Assembly (NCBI RefSeq): GCF_013415125.1
Contig: NZ_JACCDE010000013.1
Span: forward strand, 59,073-123,072
Direction: 5' to 3'
Origin: Vreelandella glaciei
GTDB lineage: Bacteria; Pseudomonadota; Gammaproteobacteria; Pseudomonadales; Halomonadaceae
DNA length: 64,000 bases
Shown here: piece by piece, positions 57,873 through 64,000 of the stretch
Layout of the letters: each line of letters starts with the position of its first letter
How positions within the stretch are numbered: position 1 is the stretch's first letter
Program-made: the position numbers and the translations under genes
Notes under the pieces: model-generated
Databases searched by the model: none
What the model saw: only the letters and a program-made list of their open reading frames with translations
Told to the model about the DNA's origin: nothing

Positions 57873-58424
57873 ATGTCGACATCATTGCTGTCGCCACTGA
57901 TAGACGAAAACGTGCAGACGCTCGCGCAGCTCGTCCAACTGCTGGGCCGCGTGACTGCACAAGATTACCAGCGCCCGCTCGGCGCCAAGGGCACCCAGTC
58001 GCTGGGCAAGCACGTTCGCCATATCCTTGAGCACTACCAAACCCTGCTGGATGCCTGTGCGACGGCACCCAGTCAGGCGATCTTCGACTATGAACAACGC
58101 CCGCGGGAAGCGGCACTGGAAACCCAGCCAGGCTATGCGGGTGAGCGCGCTGCAGCACTGCAGGCGGGGCTCGAGGCATTAGCGACCATGCCACACGATG
58201 CCGCCCTGACGCTGAGCTATCCGGTTGAGGTGGGTGACGCTGACGATTCGGCGGCACTGCCCACCAGCCTGGGCCGGGAACTGGCGTTTTTAACCAGCCA
58301 CAGCATTCACCATATGGCGCTGCTGGGTACGCTCTGCGAACAGTTGGGCATCGCGCTGCCCGAACACTTCGGCGTTCACCCCTCCACGCTACGCTACTGG
58401 GCGAGGCAGCGCTCCGCCTCTTGA
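57873..58424 (+). CDS. DinB-family putative metal-dependent protein
   Basis: The 183-residue protein has a DinB-like four-helix bundle: KHVRHILEHYQTLLD supplies His residues in helix 2, and TSHSIHHMALLGTL is the family HxxxH motif. DinB-fold proteins are metal-dependent and include thiol transferases; the reaction here is unknown. I chose the ATG at 57873 (GGGAGG ten bases upstream, between the peptide-gene stem-loop and the gene). It is the last gene of the GC-rich block, co-directional with the ligase and peptide. Confidence 0.85.
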   Translation: MSTSLLSPLIDENVQTLAQLVQLLGRVTAQDYQRPLGAKGTQSLGKHVRHILEHYQTLLDACATAPSQAIFDYEQRPREAALETQPGYAGERAAALQAGLEALATMPHDAALTLSYPVEVGDADDSAALPTSLGRELAFLTSHSIHHMALLGTLCEQLGIALPEHFGVHPSTLRYWARQRSAS

Positions 58425-58762
58425 AAACACTCGCCCCTTTTAACTGATAGACAATAAGGCTGTAAGGGTTAACCTCTTATAGTCACTTCTCCTCGGCAAG
58501 ATTAAAAAAGTGCAAACTGTCGAAAGATTCCTCATGCCTAATATGCTTACTCGTGAGTTAGGCGATTTGCGTCGCGACCAAGACTTGCTTTTTAGTGCAG
58601 GGCTACCGTTATCAATCCTTCTCACGATGGTTTTACTGTTCAGACACGCTTCATTGCTTTTTTGTTTGTTCATTGTCAATTACGAACCACTTGTTCCATA
58701 ATCATTTAGGAAAATTGACGACACAGCAAAAACGATCATTTTTTGATCAGAAGGAGTTTGAA
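58425..58762. other. AT-rich intergenic region ending the GC-rich block
   Basis: About 340 bases without a convincing gene, clearly more AT-rich than the ligase block before it. It is the right-hand boundary of that block. I see no tRNA, att-like direct repeat or transposase remnant. It contains a candidate promoter for the AhpD-like gene and a GATCATTTTTTGATC palindrome near 58735. Confidence 0.5.
58673..58702 (+). promoter_or_regulatory. Candidate promoter of the AhpD-like gene
   Basis: TTGTCA (58673-58678) and CATAAT (58697-58702) with an 18-base spacer lie about 60 bases before the ATG. It is a fair sigma-70 match. Confidence 0.4.
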
Positions 58763-59320
58763 ATGACTGATTTTCCATTACATACCGCTGAGAGTGCCCC
58801 TAAAGAGGCTCAAGCGAACCTTCAAGCCGCTGAAAAAAAGATGGGTTTTCTGCCTAATATCTTTGCCAAAATGGCGGAAGCGCCGACGCTACTCGAAGCC
58901 TATCTAACGCTTGACGGCATTTATGCCAAAACCAGCCTAAGCCCTGTGGAACAGCAAGCGGCCTTGCTCGCCATTAGCGCTGATAACCACTGCGAATTCT
59001 GCGTGGCAGCTCATACCGGAGGAATTAAGAAAGCCGGTGCCGACGATGAAATCATCAAAGATTTACGCGCACGCAACACTCCTAACGATGCCAAGCTTGC
59101 CGCCATGACGCGCTTTGCCCGACATTTGAACGCACAGCGCGGTTGGGCTGAGAAAACCGAGCTGGACGCTTTTCTTGAGGCCGGTTTTACTCAGCAGCAG
59201 GTGCTTGAGCTGGTAATCGCCTGCGCGCTGAAAACACTTTCCAACTACACAAACCACGTTGCGGGCACACCGCTTAATGAAGAGCTTAAGCCATTAGCTT
59301 GGGAAGCTCCTGCGTCATAA
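58763..59320 (+). CDS. Carboxymuconolactone decarboxylase/AhpD-like peroxidase-related protein
   Basis: The 185-residue protein of the AhpD/CMD family has the redox motif CEFCVAAH (Cys77, Cys80, His84) and a preceding acidic residue in the family pattern. It likely acts as a thiol-dependent alkylhydroperoxidase or a related disulfide reductase. AAGGAG six bases upstream selects the ATG. It is followed by an ECF-type sigma factor gene, which may control it. Confidence 0.9.
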   Translation: MTDFPLHTAESAPKEAQANLQAAEKKMGFLPNIFAKMAEAPTLLEAYLTLDGIYAKTSLSPVEQQAALLAISADNHCEFCVAAHTGGIKKAGADDEIIKDLRARNTPNDAKLAAMTRFARHLNAQRGWAEKTELDAFLEAGFTQQQVLELVIACALKTLSNYTNHVAGTPLNEELKPLAWEAPAS

Positions 59321-59427
59321 CGCATGTTTGCCTGTGGTTACTGTTGCGACCACAGGTCTGGTTAAGGCATGCCAAAAATGTTGAGCCCATTCGAAAACGG
59401 GATCGGTATACCCATGAGGATTCTGCC

Positions 59428-59994
59428 GTGACGTCCGCCAAGCAATCGACTGAAGAGCACATTGCTATGCTGCGGCCCAAGCTTGTCGCCTTCGCGCGCT
59501 TGCAGTTACGCGATAGCGCCGCCGCTGAAGATACAGTTCAGGATACGCTGGTCACCGCGTTAGAGAAGCACCAGAGCTTTTCAGGGCGCTCAGCGTTTGA
59601 AACGTGGGTCTTCGGCATTTTAAAAAATAAAATACTTGAGCGCTTTCGTCACGACCGGCGCTACCTCTCTTGGCAAGACGATGAGCTAAGTGATGAGGAC
59701 TCGTTTGAAAACCTGTTTAAAGAGAACGGGCGCTGGCAAGCTGCCAGCAAACCTACCCCTTGGGGTGACCCCGACCAGGTACTCGAAAACGCAGCGTTTT
59801 GGCGCTTACTCGACACCTGTTTAATGGTGTTACCAGATAACACTGCGCAGGTTTTTACCATGCGTGAATTAATGGGACTGACCACACAAGAGATCTGTGA
59901 AGCATTAACGCTTAGCGATGCGAACTGTTGGGTGATATTACACCGTGCCCGTCTGCGGCTGCGTGCATGTATTGAAAAAGGCTGGTTAACGTAA
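59428..59994 (+). CDS. ECF-type sigma factor (sigma-70 family)
   Basis: Alternative sigma factor with region 2 (LRPKLVAFARLQLRDSAAAEDTVQDTLVTALEKH) and a region 4 helix-turn-helix near the C-terminus (LMGLTTQEICEALTLSDANCWVILHRARLRLRACI). The 188-residue start is the GTG at 59428, which has GAGGA eight bases upstream; ATG starts further upstream are unsupported. It is followed by a zinc-finger protein typical of anti-sigma partners. Regulon unknown; the neighbours suggest oxidative stress. Confidence 0.88.
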   Translation: MTSAKQSTEEHIAMLRPKLVAFARLQLRDSAAAEDTVQDTLVTALEKHQSFSGRSAFETWVFGILKNKILERFRHDRRYLSWQDDELSDEDSFENLFKENGRWQAASKPTPWGDPDQVLENAAFWRLLDTCLMVLPDNTAQVFTMRELMGLTTQEICEALTLSDANCWVILHRARLRLRACIEKGWLT

Positions 59995-60162
59995 ATCGTA
60001 TCGTTCACATCCATTTTTGCCAGCGATACGCTCTATTTTAAAGTTCACATTTGTAAGGAATGCCGCTTAAAGGGCACCAAACATTAGGCGATACATCGTT
60101 ATGGGCATATGTACCATGGTGAAAGACCCAACGCCAACCAATACTCGTGAGAGGGTTACGCT

Positions 60163-60378
60163 ATGATGATGTGCCGAGAAGCAACGCGTTTAATGTCGCT
60201 CAAACAAGATAGAGCACTCACCTTTCGTGAAAGCACCGCACTACGATTTCATCTCTCGATGTGCGGAGCCTGCCGTACCTGTGCCCGCCAATTTGACCTG
60301 TTACATAAAATCGGCCGCCACCATCCCGACATACCTCGTGCATCAAACGATAAAGGTGACCGTCATGGCTCGCATTAA
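60163..60378 (+). CDS. Zinc-finger (zf-HC2/ZAS-like) anti-sigma candidate
   Basis: The 71-residue protein has the HxxxCxxC motif (His30, Cys34, Cys37) and Cys4, the pattern of zinc-binding anti-sigma domains. It has no membrane segment, so it would be soluble. Coming next after an ECF sigma gene, it most likely binds that sigma and may release it on thiol oxidation. Its 3' end overlaps the start of the DUF3047 gene by 14 bases. Confidence 0.85.
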   Translation: MMMCREATRLMSLKQDRALTFRESTALRFHLSMCGACRTCARQFDLLHKIGRHHPDIPRASNDKGDRHGSH

Positions 60379-61048
60379 CCGTATAAATGCAGTCTTGATG
60401 ATAGGAGCTGTTTTATGCACCTTACCGTTTCTTGTGGGTGCGGCAATCGCCCAGGAAGTACATTTCACCCCTAACCAGATCATGACCTGGCCCACCCGCA
60501 GTTTTGAGGGGGAAACCCGATACGCTGTCGTTGAGAAATCAGGCCGTCGGGTGCTGGAAGCCGAATCCCAAGGACAAGCGTCCGCCCGCTACCTTGAACG
60601 TGAAATTGACCTAAATGAAACGCCCTATCTGCACTGGTGCTGGCAAGTAAGTAAGACCTACCCGGGGTTGGAGGAAACCACTAAAGCTGGCGATGACTAC
60701 CCCGCTCGCGTTTATGTTGCGCATAAAACGGGGCTCTTGCCTTGGCAGGTGGAGTCGGTAAATTATGTGTGGGCTTCCACCCAGCCCCAGGGTGCTACCT
60801 GGCCCAACGCCTTTACGCAACGCGCGCAGCTAATAGCTCTCCAAAGTGGGGAACAGCGTGTTGGCGATTGGGTAGCTGAGGTGCGCGATGTACGTGCCGA
60901 CTTCGCAGAACTCTTTAGCAGCTCCCCTAGCTATATTAATGGCATTGCTTTAATGAGCGACGGCGATAATGCAGGGGGTAATGCAACAGCTTGGTTTACC
61001 CATTTAGGTTTTTCAAGCACAAAAGATGCCCCCACCTGCCCACAGTAA
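60365..61048 (+). CDS. DUF3047 exported protein
   Basis: The 227-residue protein has a signal peptide (AVLMIGAVLCTLPFLVGAAIAQE; cleavage near AIA-QE) and a DUF3047 body with the core YLHWCWQVSKTYPG and the late SYINGIALMSDGDNAGG segment. Function is not known. The start is the ATG at 60365 overlapping the zinc-finger gene, suggesting translational coupling. Confidence 0.85.
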   Translation: MARINRINAVLMIGAVLCTLPFLVGAAIAQEVHFTPNQIMTWPTRSFEGETRYAVVEKSGRRVLEAESQGQASARYLEREIDLNETPYLHWCWQVSKTYPGLEETTKAGDDYPARVYVAHKTGLLPWQVESVNYVWASTQPQGATWPNAFTQRAQLIALQSGEQRVGDWVAEVRDVRADFAELFSSSPSYINGIALMSDGDNAGGNATAWFTHLGFSSTKDAPTCPQ

Positions 61049-61182
61049 ATGCATATCGGATTATCACAATCGCTGAGCTAGCCACCGCTGGTTTAATTCC
61101 CGCCAAACGCTAGACGATTAACCCTTTCTGCTAGGCACTGCAAACCACCTCACCGTTCCCCCGATGACTCGCCACACACCGA

Positions 61183-61926
61183 ATGTTTTGTCCCGCCAAT
61201 TTTTCTCAAACTAATCCCCGCTTCTTGAAGCGGCTGGCTCAGGGCGAGTACATGCAAGTCAAGTTTGAGCGCTTGGACTCTCGTGGTGCCAGCGTATGGC
61301 TAGAGGCGACTTACAACCCGATTACTGATAGCCATGGAAACGTAGTAAAAGTGGTCAAGTTTGCCACCGATACCACACGCTCCGTTGTGGCAGCTGAATC
61401 CGCCACCCGTGCCGTCACTGCAGCCCAGAGCACATCCTCTCAAACAGAGCAGATCGCCCAAAAAGGTCTTAGCCATCTGCAGCGCGTTGTACATGATTCT
61501 GAGCAAGCAGCAATAACATTAGCAGAAGCACAGCAGCTAATCGCCGCGCTTAACAATCAGGCACAGAGTATTAATAGCATTACTGAGTCGATTGCCCGTA
61601 TCGCTAATCAGACCAACCTGCTATCGCTTAATGCTGCGGTGGAAGCCGCACGAGCAGGTGAACAGGGCGCGGATTTGCGGTGGTGGCTAACGAAGTGCGC
61701 CGTTTGGCCAAAGGCTCTAGTGAAGCGGTGGATGAAATTATTAAGGTGCTGAAAGAGAACAGTGCCTTGGTGGAGCGCACTACTCAAGCGATGCAGCAGG
61801 TAGTAGAGCTAGGAACATCCGGTCAGTCCAGCGTCGGGGGGAATTGAGATCATCGTAAACGAGATACTCACCGGGGCACGCAGTGTTGCCACGTCTATTG
61901 AGCAGCTAGCGCTGGAAGCTTCTTGA
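61183..61926 (+). pseudogene. Truncated and frameshifted methyl-accepting chemotaxis protein
   Basis: The remains of a PAS-MCP chemoreceptor. It starts mid-PAS (about 61210, NPRFLKRLAQGEY) with no N-terminus. The signalling domain ends SLNAAVEAARAGEQG; then the frame shifts near 61670, where GRGFAVVANEVRRLAKGSSE continues in another frame. A second shift near 61835-61850 is needed to read on to EIIVNEIL and the stop at 61926. With two frameshifts and a missing 5' end it is not functional. Confidence 0.85.
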
Positions 61927-61932
61927 TTCAAT

Positions 61933-61964
61933 GCAAAAGCCAGCGCATCGGCGCTGGCTTTTGC
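61933..61964. terminator. Perfect bidirectional terminator
   Basis: GCAAAAGCCAGCGC (61933-61946) and GCGCTGGCTTTTGC (61951-61964) form a perfect 14-pair stem with loop ATCG. It serves the peroxiredoxin gene on the minus strand and can stop transcription from the left. Confidence 0.85.
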
Positions 61965-61980
61965 TCTTTACACCACTCTA

Positions 61981-62631
61981 TTAACGCAGTGGTGTCTTAC
62001 GCAGGTATGGCAGCACCGTTTCGTATTCGCCATACTTCTGCTTGGCATCGGCGTCGGAAACGCTAGGCGGAATAATCACGTCCTGACCTACCATCCAGTC
62101 AGCCGGGGTGGCAACGCCGTGCTTCGTGGTGGTTTGCAGTGCATCCAGGGCACGCAGAATTTCAGCAAAATTACGTCCCACGGTCATGGGGTAGGTCATC
62201 GAAAGCTTCAACTGCTTATCTGGCCCGATAATAAATACCGAACGTACCGTGGCACTGTCTGCTGGCGTGCGGCCATCAGGTAAATAGGCATCTTCAGGCA
62301 GCATATCGAATAGCTTGGAAACAGTCAGACCATCGTCAGCGATGATAGGAAAATCAACATCGCTGCCGGATACGTTCTTAATGTCGGCGCCCCAGCGTTT
62401 ATGGTCTTCCACGCCATCTACCGATACACCGATCACCTTGGTACCGCGCTTTTTCCACTCGTCGCTAAGGGTGGCAACAGCACCAAATTCCGTCGTGCAG
62501 ACCGGGGTAAAGTCTTTAGGGTGTGAAAATAGGATAGCCCAGCTATCGCCAATCCATTCGTGAAATTGAATCGGCCCGTGGCTAGTCTCCGCTTTAAAAT
62601 CAGGCACGACTGCATTGATACGTAATGACAT
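61981..62631 (-). CDS. 1-Cys peroxiredoxin (Prx6-like)
   Basis: The 216-residue enzyme reduces H2O2 or organic peroxides. The peroxidatic Cys lies in PKDFTPVCTTEFGA (about residue 45) with the conserved Thr and a distant Arg. The long C-terminal extension (YPMTVGRNFAEILRALDALQTT) is that of the Prx6 group. It lies near other redox genes. Confidence 0.95.
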   Translation of the reverse strand: MSLRINAVVPDFKAETSHGPIQFHEWIGDSWAILFSHPKDFTPVCTTEFGAVATLSDEWKKRGTKVIGVSVDGVEDHKRWGADIKNVSGSDVDFPIIADDGLTVSKLFDMLPEDAYLPDGRTPADSATVRSVFIIGPDKQLKLSMTYPMTVGRNFAEILRALDALQTTTKHGVATPADWMVGQDVIIPPSVSDADAKQKYGEYETVLPYLRKTPLR

Positions 62632-62794
62632 TGCTTTCCTCCTTAATGGACGTTGAACGCCCTAATACCTTATTTGTCTTTCAACGCCTTCACTATAGTT
62701 CATTCAGTGCTAAGACAGCCAGTGGCAAGGCAGCGTTCACTCTGTATAGCCAAGCCCAGTATAATGGCGTAAAAAGCTAACTATAAAACATACT

Positions 62795-62818
62795 ACGGCG
62801 CCCTGAGGCGCCGTTTTA
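62795..62818 (+). terminator. Hairpin terminator between prx and CNNM genes
   Basis: ACGGCGCC (62795-62802) and GGCGCCGT (62807-62814) pair around CTGA and are followed by TTTT on the plus strand. It stands between two minus-strand genes, 23 bases past the CNNM-like gene stop, so it likely ends that gene; on that strand the T-rich part is less direct. Confidence 0.6.
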
Positions 62819-62836
62819 TACCGATAAGCAAAAGGA

Positions 62837-63874
62837 TTACTCAGCCGCTTTGGTGTTTTTATCATCCCGCTTAACGCGCTTGATCCACTGCTGTTTCGCG
62901 TAATGCCGCAAATTGGCGACATTGTCGGTCTCATCGACAATATCCTGCCCCAGAATGGTTTCGATAATGTCTTCAAGCGTAATTAAGCCCACAAAGGTGT
63001 CGTGCTCATCATAAACCACCCGCATGTGAAGGTGATCTTTGAGCATTGAGGTAAACACCTGCTCTACATTATTTGAAACATCCACGCTACCAATCGGGTG
63101 CATCAGCTCACGCATCGTTTTGGCATCGTCTGCATGGTACATATCGGCTTTATGCACATAGCCAAACGCCTGCTCGCCGTTATCCATCACCGGGAAACGC
63201 GTAAACGGTGCTTTGCCATACTGCTCATCAAACGCGGAGACGGTCATATCAGGTAGCACCGTTACACACACGGTACGTGGCGTCATCGCTTTGCTTACCA
63301 GGATATCGTGCAAGTTGAGCATATTGATGATGGTGCGTGATTCATCCTCATCCAGCACGTTCTCTTCCAGGCCCACACGCGCGAGGACTTTGATTTCATC
63401 GCGCAGGTCCACATCATGCTCTGACTTGCCTAGACGGCGCGTAATCTGCTCTGACATCCAGATAAAAGGCAGCAAACCCATAATCATAGGATTTAACAGG
63501 CGTGGCAGAAACGGCGATAAACCGCGCCAGTACGTTGCGCCAATAGTCTTCGGAATAATTTCCGACAGGATCAAAATCGCCATTGTCATCACCGCCGAAA
63601 CGATGGCAATAGAGGCTTCGCCAAACACGACCGCTGCCTGAGCACCCACTGCGGTTGCCCCCACGGTATGGGCAATCGTGTTGAGCGTCAAAATAGCGGC
63701 TAGAGGCCGGTCTATATTAGCCTTCAGGCGCGTAAGCGAGGCGTGCAACTTAGGTTTATCTTCTTTCTGCTTAGCAATGTAGCTGGGCGTAATTGAAAGA
63801 AGCGCCGCTTCAAGAATGGAACATAAGAACGAGAACGCGATTGAAAGGGTAGCAATCGTGATTAGGAGAAACAT
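62837..63874 (-). CDS. CNNM/CorC-type membrane protein (DUF21 plus CBS pair)
   Basis: The 345-residue protein has an N-terminal DUF21 domain with about four membrane segments (ITIATLSIAFSFLCSILEAALL; ILILSEIIPKTIGATYWRG) and a cytoplasmic CBS pair (ILVSKAMTPRTVCVTV; MRELMHPIGSVDVSNN and GLITLEDIIETILG). CNNM/CorC proteins export Mg2+ or regulate it. No C-terminal CorC domain is seen. The remaining 126 bases of the window hold nothing I can identify. Confidence 0.92.
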   Translation of the reverse strand: MFLLITIATLSIAFSFLCSILEAALLSITPSYIAKQKEDKPKLHASLTRLKANIDRPLAAILTLNTIAHTVGATAVGAQAAVVFGEASIAIVSAVMTMAILILSEIIPKTIGATYWRGLSPFLPRLLNPMIMGLLPFIWMSEQITRRLGKSEHDVDLRDEIKVLARVGLEENVLDEDESRTIINMLNLHDILVSKAMTPRTVCVTVLPDMTVSAFDEQYGKAPFTRFPVMDNGEQAFGYVHKADMYHADDAKTMRELMHPIGSVDVSNNVEQVFTSMLKDHLHMRVVYDEHDTFVGLITLEDIIETILGQDIVDETDNVANLRHYAKQQWIKRVKRDDKNTKAAE

Positions 63875-64000
63875 GAGGGCCTAGCCTGGATTTCTCATAG
63901 TACCTCAGCCAGTACCGCACTCAGGCTGTAACACCGCTAAACACCTACTGGCTCGACTTACATCGGCTACTTTTTAACCACTTTCCGTCCTTCAGACACA

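Noticed and set aside
58425..58762. Attachment site or insertion sequence at the right edge of the GC-rich block
   Set aside because: I saw no tRNA end, no flanking direct repeats and no transposase remnant, so only composition suggests transfer.
61183..61752. Intact short MCP protein
   Set aside because: The frame ends in sequence unrelated to MCPs, while the proper continuation is found in other frames; hence pseudogene.

Overview
The window reads as chromosomal DNA of a gammaproteobacterium, most likely a Halomonas-like member of the Halomonadaceae. I base this on gene order (rpsU-dnaG-rpoD; lptD-surA-pdxA-rsmA-apaG...apaH; surE-pcm-nlpD-rpoS next to ftsB-ispD-ispF-truD) and on protein style, not on a database search. 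Gene density is high. I see no rRNA, tRNA, CRISPR array, insertion sequence or integrase.

Layout. 0-9.5 kb: macromolecular synthesis operon (rpsU, dnaG, rpoD), tsaD, plsY, folB-folK, cca-apaH. 9.6-11.3 kb: a two-gene unit (a tiny twin-arginine signal protein and a GMC oxidoreductase) inserted in reverse inside the usual lptD-to-apaH series. 11.3-17.1 kb: apaG, rsmA, pdxA, surA, lptD. 17.2-24 kb: amgK-murU peptidoglycan recycling genes, a GGCT-like gene, an OsmC-like gene, speD, a lipid A acyltransferase, alr and rpoS. 24-31.8 kb: nlpD, a DUF368 protein, pcm, surE, truD, ispF, ispD, ftsB and a FemAB-like acyltransferase. 32-39.6 kb: an aldehyde dehydrogenase, a hybrid histidine kinase with an overlapping response regulator-EAL protein, hexR, ridA and an Lrp-family regulator. 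39.7-49.6 kb: leuA, two universal stress proteins, a crcB pair, an arsenic/bile-type transporter, cfa, a SulP transporter and an isocitrate dehydrogenase. 49.7-53.9 kb: zinc/cadmium homeostasis (P-type ATPase, MerR regulator, ZIP transporter) and a TetR regulator.

The most unusual region is about 53.98-58.43 kb, a GC-rich block ending at an AT-rich stretch. It holds an exported two-domain rhodanese and, divergent from it, a 763-residue protein with an N-terminal tubulin-tyrosine-ligase-like ATP-grasp domain, a PqqD-like peptide-binding domain and a C-terminal HprK-related domain with no P-loop. Next come a 78-residue peptide with a leader or signal and a Glu/Gly tail resembling the tails of eukaryotic tubulins, then a DinB-fold protein. 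I read this as a candidate undescribed peptide-modification (RiPP-like) system in which a bacterial TTLL ligase adds amino acids to the acidic tail of its own small substrate. This is inference from domains and gene order.

58.7-64 kb holds an oxidative-stress-flavoured group (AhpD-like protein, ECF sigma factor, zinc-finger anti-sigma candidate, DUF3047 protein), a frameshifted chemoreceptor remnant, a 1-Cys peroxiredoxin and a CNNM/CorC-type membrane protein. Several intergenic spaces carry short degenerate tandem repeats of 12-19 bp.
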